Counted from the stretch's first letter, positions 8,120-17,167 are shown. The stretch: 64,000 nt of DNA from Peptoniphilus asaccharolyticus DSM 20463 (GCF_900176115.1 NZ_FWWR01000011.1:186001-250000), one strand, 5' to 3'. Numbers and translations are program-made. The notes: a model not told the origin generated them from the sequence alone.

Positions 8120-9235
8120 GACGAATTGTCAAATCAAATGCAACACCTATGGTAAGAGACCAAAAAGTTCTTCTTTAGGTGTTTTATATTTTATACATTT
8201 TCTAGGTCTATTATTCATTAAACTTAAGTTATAATTTAATTCATCAATATTCACTTCTGATAAATCCATACCCTTAGGATAAAACTCCCTCAAAAGTCCG
8301 TTACTATTTTCATTTGTACCTTTTTGCCATGCACAATAGGGATCACAAAAATAAGTTTTGCATCCTAATTCTTTTTCTATTTTCTCAAATTCTGAAAATT
8401 CTTTACCTCTATCAAAGGTTATTGTTTTTACTAATTCTTTTGGATAATCTTTTAATGCATTTATTATTGCTGGTGTTACGCTTTCCGACTTTCTATTTTC
8501 AACTAGGATTGCTATATAATATCTAGATTTTCTTTCTGCTAAAGTTACGAAACAACATCTACTTTTCCTTTTATGATCTAATCTGCCTGATTCCACTGTA
8601 TCTGCTTCCCAGTGGCCTAATTCTTGCCTTCTGTATATCTCTTTAGGTCTTTTCTTAATTGTTCTACCTTTATCATTGAATTTTCCTCTTTTTTCTGCTG
8701 GCCTTTTAAATTTAGCTTTTCTTCTCAAATTTTTCATACTAGTTTTTGGCAGCTTTTTGGCGTGTATCATTCTATATATCGTTGATGTAGATGGTAATTC
8801 ATGAATCTCATTTGTGTTTCTATTTGATATTTGTTCAGGGGACCAATGTTCGTTAATCTTTACAGTTAAATAATCAATAACATCTTTAGAAAATTTACTT
8901 TTTCTATGGCAGTCTTTTCTTCTATCAATATATTTATCATTTGCCTTTATCGGAAAGTACTTAGTGTAACTTCCCCTACTAACTTTTATCTTAGATGAAT
9001 TTCTTTTAATTTCTCTAGATATTGTACTAGGTGACCTTTTAAGTGCTTGTGCAATTTTCCTTATACTCATTCCTAAATTTAAAAATTGGTAAATACAAGA
9101 TCTTTCTTCTATGGTAAGATGGTTATAGCTCATAGTTAATCACTCCTTTTAATATGTTTTGTTTGGTCACTTACATATTAACACAGCTGATTAGCTATGA
9201 GTTTATTTATGTTGCACTTGTTATGATAAATTATC
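8120..9235 (-). mobile_element. IS30-family insertion sequence, copy A (intact)
   Basis: The 1116-bp element has imperfect 25-bp terminal inverted repeats: GACGAATTGTCAAATC inward on the left and GATAATTTATCATAAC inward on the right. It carries one transposase gene on the minus strand. Boundaries were set by comparison with the three other copies in the window. Unlike them, copy A has no target duplication: TATA on the left, TGCA on the right. The right flank is the end of an ISL3-family element. Confidence 0.92.
8147..9133 (-). CDS. IS30-family transposase (copy A)
   Basis: The 328-residue protein starts MSYNHLTIEERSCIYQFL, an N-terminal helix-turn-helix (LGMSIRKIAQALKRSPSTIS, about residues 19-38) that binds the IS ends. 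The DDE catalytic core follows, with aspartates in HWEADTVE (about 173) and ITFDRGKEF (about 238) and glutamate in KGTNENSNGLLREFY (about 274). Length and motifs are complete for the IS30 family, and the identical protein is encoded at 36409-37395, so both copies should be active. Confidence 0.97.
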   Translation of the reverse strand: MSYNHLTIEERSCIYQFLNLGMSIRKIAQALKRSPSTISREIKRNSSKIKVSRGSYTKYFPIKANDKYIDRRKDCHRKSKFSKDVIDYLTVKINEHWSPEQISNRNTNEIHELPSTSTIYRMIHAKKLPKTSMKNLRRKAKFKRPAEKRGKFNDKGRTIKKRPKEIYRRQELGHWEADTVESGRLDHKRKSRCCFVTLAERKSRYYIAILVENRKSESVTPAIINALKDYPKELVKTITFDRGKEFSEFEKIEKELGCKTYFCDPYCAWQKGTNENSNGLLREFYPKGMDLSEVNIDELNYNLSLMNNRPRKCIKYKTPKEELFGLLP

Positions 9236-9286
9236 TGCATAAAAATATCTGTTAGGGATTTACTCCCCAACAGATATTATAGAGCC
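9236..9286 (-). repeat. ISL3-family left-end remnant
   Basis: These 51 bases are the exact reverse complement of 40539-40589, the left end of the ISL3 element further on. They hold the terminal GGCTCTATAA and the subterminal hairpin ATCTGTTGGGGA/TCCCTAACAGAT. The rest of this ISL3 copy is absent, and IS30 copy A abuts it at TGCA, the same point used in the other ISL3. Confidence 0.85.
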
Positions 9287-9295
9287 TAAAAAAAT

Positions 9296-9339
9296 AGGAC
9301 TACATGAATATTTAAAATATTTATGTGGTCCTTTTTTTT
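9296..9339. terminator. bidirectional terminator
   Basis: AGGACTACATGAATATTT pairs with AATATTTATGTGGTCCT, with one G-T pair, and T runs exist in both directions. On the minus strand it ends the 50-residue ORF at 9338-9490. Confidence 0.7.
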
Positions 9340-9490
9340 ACATATATTTTCCAAACTTATTTCTCGCTTTTATTTTAGTTCCCAAATAAGCAATTTTGGC
9401 AAGTCTTTTGGTAGGAAATAAACTTTTCTTGCCTGTAACTTTATTTACAACAGCTTTCTTAGCACCTTTTAACAATAATTTTTTTAACAT
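9338..9490 (-). CDS. small basic hypothetical protein (50 aa)
   Basis: A GGCGGTGTAAT leader precedes ATG. The product begins MLKKLLLKGAKKAVVNKV and continues TGKKSLFPTKRLAKIAYLG; it is rich in lysine and arginine with a predicted amphipathic N-terminal helix. It sits alone, divergent from hflX, with a terminator directly after its stop codon, which supports a real gene. I do not recognise the family; binding to RNA, DNA or membrane is possible from its charge only. Confidence 0.55.
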   Translation of the reverse strand: MLKKLLLKGAKKAVVNKVTGKKSLFPTKRLAKIAYLGTKIKARNKFGKYM

Positions 9491-9565
9491 ATTACACCGC
9501 CTTTTATAAATTTATACCACATTATCACAAATTTAATACAGAATTTAGCTAAATAGCTATAATTA

Positions 9566-10843
9566 TTGTATAATGTATTTATGGAAAATAATATTAATAA
9601 TAAAGTAGAGAGAGTAATAATAGTTGGAACGGACATTGGGGCGAGACCTCATAGCCTTGCAACTTCAATAAATGAATTGGAAGAATTGGTTAAAGCAGCT
9701 GGAGCAGAAGTTGTTGGAGTGGTAACTCAAAATATAGACAAGTATTCTCCTAAGTATTTAATTGGTACGGGAAAAATACAAGAGATAAAGGAAATGATTA
9801 AACCACTTGAAGCAAATGTTGTTGTCTTTAACGATGAGCTTTCAGGAGTTCAACTTAGAAATATAGAGGACGAATTAAAAGTCAAAATTTTGGATAGAAC
9901 AAATTTGATTTTGGATATATTTGCAATACGTGCTTCAACGTATGAGGCGAAATTGCAAGTTCAGTTAGCTCAATTAAGCTATCAATTGCCAAGGCTTTTG
10001 GGGATTGATGGATGGTCTAGAACCGGAGGGGGAATTGGTACAAGAGGACCTGGAGAGCAGATAATTGAAACTGACAGACGTAGAATTTTAAGAGAAATCT
10101 AAACTATAAAAGAGAAATTAAAAAAAGCGGAAAAGACTAGAGAAACTCAAAGAACCGGAAGAAAAAATTCCATGATTCCAATAGTATCTTTGGTTGGATA
10201 TACCAATGCGGGCAAGTCTACAATCTTAAATAGAATTAAGATTTCAGATGCAAAAGAAGTGTTTGTAAAAGATATGCTATTCGCCACTCTTGACCCAAGT
10301 TCAAGAAAGGCGAAATTATTAAACGGCATGGACTTTATAATCTCAGATACGGTTGGATTCGTATCTAAACTTCCTACAAAACTTGTTGAGGCGTTTAAGT
10401 CAACTCTTGAAGAGATAAAGCATTCAGATTTAATACTTCATGTAATAGATGCATCGAATGAGGATTTAGAAATTCAATACAAGACAACTATGGATATCTT
10501 AGAAGAATTAAAAGTTGATAGAAGCAGAATACTAACTGTATTTAACAAGATGGATAGAGTAGGTGGAGATTTACTTATAAATCCAAGACATGGTGAGAAC
10601 AGAATATATATTTCAGCGACTCATGACGAAAGCATGGACAAACTCTTAAAGGCTATTGAAGATAATTTGCCGGAGAGATTTTACAATGCAAAATTATTGA
10701 TCGGATATGCGGATTCAGATACATTGTCTGAAATTTTAAATAAACACAACCATGAAAATTTAGAGTATAGAGAAGATGGGGTGAGCTTAGAAGTAATTTT
10801 AAGTGAAGCTGAATTCAGAAAGTATGAAAGGTTTGTTGTCTAA
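9566..10843 (+). pseudogene. hflX: GTPase HflX, interrupted by an in-frame TAA
   Basis: HflX is a ribosome-splitting GTPase. The N-terminal domain (9566-10102, likely true start ATG 9581) ends RRRILREI then TAA. The same frame continues TIKEKLKKAEKTRETQ and then the G domain, with GYTNAGKST, DTVGF and NKMD. The stop at 10100-10102 replaces what is usually lysine or arginine; AAA to TAA needs one change. The C-terminal half could start at ATG 10172, nine bases after GGAAG, so reinitiation might give two fragments. No strong ribosome site precedes ATG 9581; a TATAAT at 9569-9574 would put the transcript start almost on it. A sequencing error is the other explanation. Confidence 0.85.
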
Positions 10844-11478
10844 TGTTTCTGAGCATTTTTAAAGACGGAAAAGACGAGTTTATAGAGAAAAAATCTAAGT
10901 TTATAGGACATAGCTTTATAGTCAGCAGTGAAGAAGAGGCTTTAGAAAAAATAGACAAGATAAAAGCAGAGTATAGAGATGCAACGCACAATTGTAGCGC
11001 ATATATAATAGGCGAAGACAAGCTAATTCAGCGATATAATGACGATGGAGAGCCATCAGGCACTGCGGGAATACCGATGCTTGAAGTTTTGAAAAAAGAA
11101 AATCTTACAAATGTAGTTGTAATTGCAACGAGATATTTTGGCGGAACTCTTTTAGGAGCGGGTGGACTTGTAAGAGCTTATACCAAGACTGCAAAAGTGG
11201 CGATTGATGCTGGAGTTGTGGTATCTATGATAGAGCATGAAGAGATGTCATTTTCTTATGAATATACTTTTCATGGAGCCATAACGAATTATTTGTTGAA
11301 GAATGAATATAAGATTTTAAAAGAAAATTATTCTGACAAAGTTGAAGTGATTTTGCACAGAAGGTTAGATGATGAAAAGCTTATAAAAGATATGAACAAT
11401 ATGACTGGCGGGGGAGTGAATTATAGAGTTATAACCACTCTTTTACTGCCGGTGAAAGACAATAAAATACTTTATTAG
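10843..11478 (+). CDS. yigZ: YigZ/IMPACT-family protein
   Basis: The 211-residue protein has the UPF0029 N-terminal domain with the family motifs DATHNCSAYI, DDGEPSGTAG and ATRYFGGTLLGAGGLVRAY, followed by a C-terminal DUF1949-like domain. Its start overlaps the hflX stop (TAATG), so the two are co-transcribed. In eukaryotes the IMPACT homologue regulates translation through GCN1; the bacterial role is not established. Length is normal. Confidence 0.93.
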   Translation: MFLSIFKDGKDEFIEKKSKFIGHSFIVSSEEEALEKIDKIKAEYRDATHNCSAYIIGEDKLIQRYNDDGEPSGTAGIPMLEVLKKENLTNVVVIATRYFGGTLLGAGGLVRAYTKTAKVAIDAGVVVSMIEHEEMSFSYEYTFHGAITNYLLKNEYKILKENYSDKVEVILHRRLDDEKLIKDMNNMTGGGVNYRVITTLLLPVKDNKILY

Positions 11479-11486
11479 AGGTAATT

Positions 11487-12197
11487 ATGAAAAGAGAAGT
11501 TGAAAATATAGTAAAATGGATTAGAGAGACAGTTGAAAATGCGGGTGCAAAAGGAGTTATAATTGGGCTTAGCGGAGGTATCGATTCAGCCGTAGTAGGA
11601 GCTCTTGCAAGACGTGCATTTCCAAATACATCACTAGGGTTGATTATGCCTTGTGAAAGCAATGAAGAGGACGAAAAAGACGCCAGATTAGTTTCAGAGG
11701 CAATTGGACTAAAAATTGAGAAGGTAGATTTAACTCAAACTTACAGACAGTTGATTTCAAGTTCGTTTAATTCTGAAAATAGAATGGCTAGGTCAAATAT
11801 AAAACCACGTCTTAGAATGACAACTCTTTATTACTATGCACAAGATTTAGGATACTTGGTACTTGGATGTTCAAATGCTTCTGAATTTTATATTGGATAT
11901 TATACGAAATATGGCGATTCAGGGTCTGATATAATTCCTCTTGCAGAATACTTAAAAGATGAAGTTTATGATTTGGCAAGAGAGCTTGGAGTTCCAAACA
12001 AGATTATAGACAAACAACCGACAGCTGGACTTTGGGAAGCTCAAACAGATGAAAAAGAAATGGGATTTAGCTATGCAGCTTTGAATGCATATATAAGGGG
12101 CGAAGAAGTAGAGGAAGAAATTGCGAAGAAGATAGAGAGAATGCACAACAATTCAGAGCATAAGAGAAAATTTGCCTCAATATATCACAGAAAATAA
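11487..12197 (+). CDS. nadE: NH3-dependent NAD+ synthetase
   Basis: The 236-residue enzyme makes NAD+ from deamido-NAD, ATP and ammonia. The PP-loop is GLSGGIDSAV near residue 28; GYYTKYGDSGSDIIPL (about 145) and KQPTAGLWEAQTDEKEMG (about 173) bind the substrates. There is no glutaminase domain, so free ammonia is used. It follows yigZ by eight bases with a GAGGTAATT ribosome site. The local de novo pathway genes survive only as fragments (18826-19094), so nicotinate salvage is the likely source of its substrate. Confidence 0.95.
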   Translation: MKREVENIVKWIRETVENAGAKGVIIGLSGGIDSAVVGALARRAFPNTSLGLIMPCESNEEDEKDARLVSEAIGLKIEKVDLTQTYRQLISSSFNSENRMARSNIKPRLRMTTLYYYAQDLGYLVLGCSNASEFYIGYYTKYGDSGSDIIPLAEYLKDEVYDLARELGVPNKIIDKQPTAGLWEAQTDEKEMGFSYAALNAYIRGEEVEEEIAKKIERMHNNSEHKRKFASIYHRK

Positions 12198-12263
12198 TAT
12201 TAGATAGGATACTGTTAAGTCAGTGTCCTATTTTATAATATAAAAATAAAATGGAGTAAATAC

Positions 12264-12764
12264 ATGCAAGTAAGAACACTTTTGGATACAGATGATAAAT
12301 TAAAAATAAGTGAAATATATGAAAAAAGTTGGAAAGTAGCTTACAGTAATATATTTTCAAAAGAATTTTTGGATTCGATAGAACCAGGGAAGTGGGTGGA
12401 TTTTTTAAGTTTAGAAAATATAAACACTTTAGTTTTAGAAGATGAAGGAAAATTTTTAGGAACTTTAAGTTATTCAAAGTCTAGATTTTTAGAAATGGAA
12501 GATTGGGGAGAAATAATTTCTCTCTATATTTTGCCTGAATATACAGGAAATGGACTTGGAAAAATTTTATCCAAAGAAGGAATAAATAATTTGTCAAAAT
12601 TGAATTTTGAAAATATATTTTTATATGTCTTAGAAGAAAATAAAAGAGCTATAAAATTTTATGAGAGAATGGGATTTAAATATAGTGGAGAGTACATAAA
12701 TGATAATGTAGGAGGAAAAGACGTTAAAGAACTTAAATATTGCATGAAATTAAACAATAAATGA
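12264..12764 (+). CDS. GNAT-family N-acetyltransferase
   Basis: The 166-residue single GNAT domain has the acetyl-CoA loop PEYTGNGLGKIL near residue 95 and the C-terminal NKRAIKFYERMGFKYSGE motif near 130. A GGAGTAAATAC leader precedes ATG. The acceptor substrate cannot be told from sequence. It is separated from nadE by 66 bases and from the T-box operon by a promoter. Confidence 0.9.
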   Translation: MQVRTLLDTDDKLKISEIYEKSWKVAYSNIFSKEFLDSIEPGKWVDFLSLENINTLVLEDEGKFLGTLSYSKSRFLEMEDWGEIISLYILPEYTGNGLGKILSKEGINNLSKLNFENIFLYVLEENKRAIKFYERMGFKYSGEYINDNVGGKDVKELKYCMKLNNK

Positions 12765-12849
12765 AACTTGTTGGGAGAAAAGTACAACTATCTAAGCATT
12801 AATTAATTTGTGATAAGTAAATAATATAAAAAAATTATAAAAAATCTTG

Positions 12850-12878
12850 TTGACATTTATTTCACTTTAAAGTAGAAT
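12850..12878 (+). promoter_or_regulatory. sigma-A promoter of T-box 1
   Basis: TTGACA at 12850-12855, a 17-base spacer and TAGAAT at 12873-12878. Transcription would start about 12885, at the base of T-box stem I. Confidence 0.8.
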
Positions 12879-12884
12879 ACATTT

Positions 12885-13137
12885 AAAGCTAAGACAGAGA
12901 AAAAGATATGGATCTTTATCAAAGAGAGTCGGAGTTGGTGTGAGCCGATATAAAGTAAGTATGTAATATTCACTCTTGAGCTTAATGGTAGAAATTTTTA
13001 AGTAGACTATTACGGCGGCCACCGTTATCTAAGGCAAGGCGTTTATTGACGCTAGTGAGGTAATCTATACATAAAATTAGATTATAAAATTAGGTGGTAC
13101 CACGATGCTTCGTCCTATGTAGGACGGAGCTTTTTTT
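12885..13137 (+). promoter_or_regulatory. T-box leader 1 (aromatic amino acid-type specifier)
   Basis: Stem I closes AAGCTAAGACAGAG with CTCTTGAGCTT. The T-box core AGGTGGTACCACG is at 13092-13104 and the terminator GCTTCGTCCT/AGGACGGAGC plus T run at 13107-13137. Uncharged tRNA pairs with the specifier and the core, and favours the antiterminator. The likely specifier, placed by the base pairing of stem I and the purine that follows it, is TTC (Phe) at 12969-12971; TAT (Tyr) at 12967-12969 is the alternative but is followed by a pyrimidine. It controls the first binding-protein gene. Confidence 0.9.
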
Positions 13138-13244
13138 ATTTTATGGATTAATTCAACAAATAAAAGTGAGCTGGTTATAAGCTACAAAGATTTCTAAAAA
13201 CTAATTTTAAGATAAGTTGTGTGTAAAAAAGAGGAGAAAGAAAG

Positions 13245-14216
13245 ATGAAAAAATTATTATCGTTGTTAGTTCTTTTGTTGTTAGTAGGGTGTCAAAGCAA
13301 CAATCAAAAAGTTTCCGAAAAAGATGTTCAAGAGGGAGAAAAAGTAAAAGTTGGAATTATACAATTTATGGATCATGTTTCTCTTGATGCAGCAAGAGAA
13401 GGGTTCGTTGAACAGCTAAAGGAAAGTGGACTTGATGTTGAAGTTGTGGAGCAATCTGCAAATGGAGATATGTCTTTAACTAACACAATTGCTCAAAGTT
13501 TAAAGGCTGATGGAGTTGATTTAATTTATGCGATAGCAACTCCGGCTGCACAAGCTGCTAAGAATACAATCACAGATATTCCAATAGTATTCAGTGCAGT
13601 TACTGACCCTATAGGAGCGGAACTTGTTAAAACTTTTGAAAATCCTGATGCAAATGTGACAGGAGTTTCAGACTATGTGAGCAGTGAAGCTCAAATTGAC
13701 AGTTTCTTAAAAATATTCCCTAATGTTAAAACTTTCGGAGTAATTTATAACACTTCAGAACAAAATTCTTTAGTTCAAATTCAAGAGTTAAAGAGTAATT
13801 TATCTAAGAGGGGAATTGAACTTGAGACAGTTGGAGTGAGTGCAGTTAATGATATTCCACAAGCAGTAGCTTCAATAGCTCCAAAGATAGATGCACTATT
13901 CGCATTGACTGATAACTTGGTTGCAAATGCAGCACCTATAGTTTCAGATACACTTATAAAAAATAATATTCCATCACTATCTGCAGAAGAAGGGCAAGTT
14001 AAAAATGGATTGTTGATGAGTGAAGGTGTTAACTATAAAGAACAAGGTAAGCAAGCTGGAAGAATGGCCGTTAAAATTTTAAATGGAGAGTCGGTTTCAA
14101 ACATTCCAGTTGAGTTAAATGAAATAAATACAAAGCTTGTAAATGAAAAAACAGCAAAGGCTTTAGGCGTTGACCTAAATGTAGAAAATTTAAAAGATGC
14201 AGAAAAAGTTCAATAA
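13245..14216 (+). CDS. ABC transporter substrate-binding lipoprotein 1 (TrpX-like)
   Basis: The 323-residue protein has a lipoprotein signal ending in the lipobox LLVGC (Cys about 16) and an ABC_sub_bind (PF04392) fold, with the conserved IATPAAQAAKN and VFSAVTDPIGAELV. It is anchored outside the membrane and delivers substrate to the permease at 15498-16391. Relatives in the TrpX group carry tryptophan and other aromatic amino acids; the T-box in front suggests phenylalanine or tyrosine. It is clearly homologous to the second binding protein downstream, so it arose by duplication. A GAGGAGAAAGAAAG ribosome site precedes ATG. Confidence 0.88.
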   Translation: MKKLLSLLVLLLLVGCQSNNQKVSEKDVQEGEKVKVGIIQFMDHVSLDAAREGFVEQLKESGLDVEVVEQSANGDMSLTNTIAQSLKADGVDLIYAIATPAAQAAKNTITDIPIVFSAVTDPIGAELVKTFENPDANVTGVSDYVSSEAQIDSFLKIFPNVKTFGVIYNTSEQNSLVQIQELKSNLSKRGIELETVGVSAVNDIPQAVASIAPKIDALFALTDNLVANAAPIVSDTLIKNNIPSLSAEEGQVKNGLLMSEGVNYKEQGKQAGRMAVKILNGESVSNIPVELNEINTKLVNEKTAKALGVDLNVENLKDAEKVQ

Positions 14217-14222
14217 TTAATC

Positions 14223-14251
14223 TTGACTTTAAACCGATATAGCATTATAAT
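14223..14251 (+). promoter_or_regulatory. sigma-A promoter of T-box 2
   Basis: TTGACT at 14223-14228, 17-base spacer, TATAAT at 14246-14251. It lies directly after the first binding-protein gene and gives the second unit independent transcription. Confidence 0.8.
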
Positions 14252-14257
14252 TCATAT

Positions 14258-14504
14258 TAATTTAATTAGAACCTATTGAGGAAAGAAAGAAATACAAGGT
14301 TAATCACAGAGAGTCGGACTAAGCTGAGAGTCGATATTAAACGGTATTTTAATACATTCCTCAGGTTATCTATTGAAATAAAGTAGGTAGATACGTGTCT
14401 GTCGTTATCAGAAATGAGATGTAGTTTTAAAACTATGAATCAGGGTGGTACCGCGGAGTTTAGTCCTTCGCCCCTCATATTAGAGGGGTTGAAGGGCTTT
14501 TTTA
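14258..14504 (+). promoter_or_regulatory. T-box leader 2 (predicted tyrosine specifier)
   Basis: Stem I pairs ACCTATTGAGGAA with TTCCTCAGGT. The T-box core AGGGTGGTACCGCG is at 14442-14455, and the terminator (CCTTCgCCCCTC with GAGGGGttGAAGG, then T run) ends at about 14504. The specifier is most likely TAC (Tyr) at 14353-14355, directly followed by the expected purine and then by the stem. It controls the second binding protein with the shared permease and ATPase. Confidence 0.9.
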
Positions 14505-14522
14505 TTGAAAGGAGGAAGAAAG

Positions 14523-15485
14523 ATGAAAAAAATATTGTTAGTACTTATTGGCTTATTGTTAGTAGGATGTGCAAAGACATCTGAACAACCGAAGGAATCA
14601 AAAGAAAAAGTAAAAGTTGGAGTCATACAATTTGCAGAGCACGTTGCACTTGATAGAGCAAGAGAAGGTTTTGTGGAAGAGTTAAAGACTTTAGGAGTGG
14701 ATGCTGATGTTGAAGTAGTAAATGTTCAAGCAGATATGGGACTTATTCCTACAACAGCTAAGAAGTTTGAAGGACAAGGAGTTGATTTAATTTACGCAAT
14801 AGCAACTCCAGCTGCTCAAGGAGCTCAAAGTGCTGTGGGAGATATACCTATAATATTCAATGCTGTAACAGATCCTGAAAGTGCAGAGCTTGTAGCCACA
14901 AATGAAAAACCAGGAGCTAATGTGACAGGTGTTTCAGATTACTTTTCAGTAGATACTCAATTGAGTAAGTTTTTAGAGCTTTTCCCAGAAACTAAGAGCA
15001 TAGGAATTCTTTACTCAACAGGAGAGGTTAATTCAGAAGCTCAAATAAAACAAATAAAAGAATTTGCGGATAAAAAAGGAATAGAAATAGTTGCACAAGG
15101 TTTGAGTTCGACAAATGATGTAGCACAAGCTATAACAGCTTTAGTTCCTAAGATTGATGCATACTTTGCAATTCAAGATAATTTAGCATCTTCAGCAGCC
15201 ACAACAATTTCAAAAGTGTTGATGGAAAATAAAATCCCATCATTAGCTGGAGAAGAAGGACCGGTAGAAAATGGAATGCTTTTAACAGATGGCATAGACT
15301 ACAATGTGTTAGGTCAAGAAGCAGCTAAGATAGCTAAGAAAATAATTGACGGACAAAAACCTGCTGATATACCAGTTGTATTTTTAGAAGATTCAACAAG
15401 AGTTGTCAACAAGACAACAACACAAGCTCTAAATATGTCAGATAAAAAAGATTTATTTGAAGGAGCAAAAGAAGTTAGCAATTAA
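14523..15485 (+). CDS. ABC transporter substrate-binding lipoprotein 2 (TrpX-like)
   Basis: The ATG at 14523, seven bases after AAAGGAGG, is preferred to an in-frame TTG at 14505 that lies before the ribosome site. The 320-residue product has a lipobox LLVGC, then the PF04392 fold with IATPAAQGAQS and IFNAVTDPESAELV. It is co-transcribed with the permease (12-base gap) and ATPase. Similarity to the first binding protein is high throughout, but the ligand-facing segments differ, which fits distinct specificities under distinct T-boxes. Confidence 0.88.
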   Translation: MKKILLVLIGLLLVGCAKTSEQPKESKEKVKVGVIQFAEHVALDRAREGFVEELKTLGVDADVEVVNVQADMGLIPTTAKKFEGQGVDLIYAIATPAAQGAQSAVGDIPIIFNAVTDPESAELVATNEKPGANVTGVSDYFSVDTQLSKFLELFPETKSIGILYSTGEVNSEAQIKQIKEFADKKGIEIVAQGLSSTNDVAQAITALVPKIDAYFAIQDNLASSAATTISKVLMENKIPSLAGEEGPVENGMLLTDGIDYNVLGQEAAKIAKKIIDGQKPADIPVVFLEDSTRVVNKTTTQALNMSDKKDLFEGAKEVSN

Positions 15486-15497
15486 ACGGAGGAAGAA

Positions 15498-16391
15498 ATG
15501 TTAGAAAGATTATTACCAGTTGTCACAGCATCTGTAGAGATGGGGCTTATATTCGCACTACTATCTATAGGGGTTGTAATCACATACAAGATTTTAAGAA
15601 TAGCAGATTTATCTTTAGAGGGAACATTCCCTCTTGGGGCTTTTATATTTGCAAGATTTGTAACTCAAGGAATGAATATATATGTTGGAATGGCATTTAG
15701 CTTTTTAGGCGGACTATTGGCCGGATGGATAACATATCTAATATATAAAAAATTGAAAGTAGAAGCTCTATTAGCTGGTATCTTAACTATGACAATTTTA
15801 TATTCAATAAATTTAAAGATAACTGGTAAAGCTAATGTACCTCTTATAAACAGTGAAACAATTTTTACTAAATTTCCGAATGTTCCAAAAATAGTTTTAC
15901 TTGGAATAATAGTAATTTTAGTTAAGTTAGCATTAGATTATTTCTTCAGGACAGAAAAAGGATACCTTCTATTTGTTACAGGAGATAACGAATCCCTTGT
16001 AAAATCACTTGGTCAAAACCCAGACTTTTATACAATGTTTGGTCTTATGATTTCAAATGCAATAATCGCTTTTAGTGGTAGTTTAATGGCTCAATACAAT
16101 GGATTTGCAGATGCGGGCATGGGAGCCACAATGATAGTAACAGGACTTGCATCTATCATAATAGGAGATACATTCTTAAGAAATTCAACTAAATTAGGCG
16201 TTACAACAAGAGCTATAATCGGAGCCATAGCATATAGACTTATTGCAGGACTTGCACTATACAAAGGGCTTGACCCACAAAGTTTAAAGATGGTAACAGC
16301 ACTTATAGTTATACTTTTCATAGCTTACAACAACGCTACATCAACATACGGATTAAAACTTATGCAAAATAGGAGGAAGAAAAATGCTTAG
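15498..16391 (+). CDS. ABC transporter permease (TrpY-like)
   Basis: The 297-residue membrane protein belongs to the branched-chain type (BPD_transp_2) permease family: about eight to nine hydrophobic segments, beginning LPVVTASVEMGLIFALLSIG, and the cytoplasmic coupling region ending with an AGLALYKGLDPQSLKM stretch. It should form a homodimer channel used by both binding proteins. A GGAGGAAGAA ribosome site precedes ATG, and its end overlaps the ATPase start by eight bases. Confidence 0.9.
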   Translation: MLERLLPVVTASVEMGLIFALLSIGVVITYKILRIADLSLEGTFPLGAFIFARFVTQGMNIYVGMAFSFLGGLLAGWITYLIYKKLKVEALLAGILTMTILYSINLKITGKANVPLINSETIFTKFPNVPKIVLLGIIVILVKLALDYFFRTEKGYLLFVTGDNESLVKSLGQNPDFYTMFGLMISNAIIAFSGSLMAQYNGFADAGMGATMIVTGLASIIIGDTFLRNSTKLGVTTRAIIGAIAYRLIAGLALYKGLDPQSLKMVTALIVILFIAYNNATSTYGLKLMQNRRKKNA

Positions 16392-17148
16392 CATAGAAAA
16401 TTTGAGCAAGACTTTTTATCCATCAACACCAGAAGAAAATAAAATATTCGATAACTTTTCACTTAATATAGAAGAAAACAAATGCACTACAATATTAGGA
16501 CCTAACGGATGTGGCAAGAGTACACTATTCAATATGATAAGTGGTGCTATTGGAGTGGACGATGGAGTTATAAATTTAAATGGAGTTGACCTAACAAAGC
16601 TCGGAGAAAAAGACAGAGCAATATATATAGGAAAAGTAAGTCAAGATCCATCAAAAGGGGTTAGCCCATCATTAGACATATTAGAAAATATGGCGCTATC
16701 TTTAAAGAAATCTGAGAGATTTTCATTTGCAAGATTGTTAAAGAATACAGACGTTAATTTAATAGTAAATAAATTAAAGGAAGTTGACTTGGGACTTGAA
16801 AATAAACTAAAGACAAAAGTAAAATTCCTTTCAGGTGGACAAAGACAATCTCTTTCACTTTTGATGGCAACTCTAAAAAAACCATCTCTACTATTGTTAG
16901 ATGAACACACAGCGGCGTTAGATCCAAAGACATCTAAGATAATAATGGATAAGACAGCAGATTTAATAAAAAGAGAGAAAATCACAACTCTTATGATTAC
17001 TCACAATTTGAAAAATGCAATCGACTATTCAGACAGAATCATCATGTTAAACAAGGGTAAAGTTGTATTAGACGTTAAAGCTTCAGAGATAACTGAAGAG
17101 GAATTAAATAGGAAATATAACGAAAATATTGAAAAAAGCATTGCATAA
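16384..17148 (+). CDS. ABC transporter ATP-binding protein (TrpZ-like)
   Basis: The 254-residue ATPase has Walker A LGPNGCGKST near residue 41, the signature LSGGQRQSL near 149, Walker B LLLLDEHTAALD near 169 and switch MITHN near 205. The histidine after the Walker B Glu (DEHTAALD) is typical of this family. It closes the operon, followed by a terminator. With the permease and the two lipoproteins it makes an importer for an aromatic amino acid-like substrate, inferred from family and T-box. Confidence 0.92.
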   Translation: MLSIENLSKTFYPSTPEENKIFDNFSLNIEENKCTTILGPNGCGKSTLFNMISGAIGVDDGVINLNGVDLTKLGEKDRAIYIGKVSQDPSKGVSPSLDILENMALSLKKSERFSFARLLKNTDVNLIVNKLKEVDLGLENKLKTKVKFLSGGQRQSLSLLMATLKKPSLLLLDEHTAALDPKTSKIIMDKTADLIKREKITTLMITHNLKNAIDYSDRIIMLNKGKVVLDVKASEITEEELNRKYNENIEKSIA

Positions 17149-17167
17149 ATAAATGTAAATTAAAGTG

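Noticed and set aside
8314-8526. 70-codon ORF repeated opposite every IS30 copy
   Set aside because: It is the antisense shadow of the transposase, repeated only because the IS is repeated.
12885-14504. Tryptophan specificity for the T-boxes, suggested by TrpX-like proteins
   Set aside because: I could not place TGG in the specifier position of either stem I; TTC and TAC fit better.
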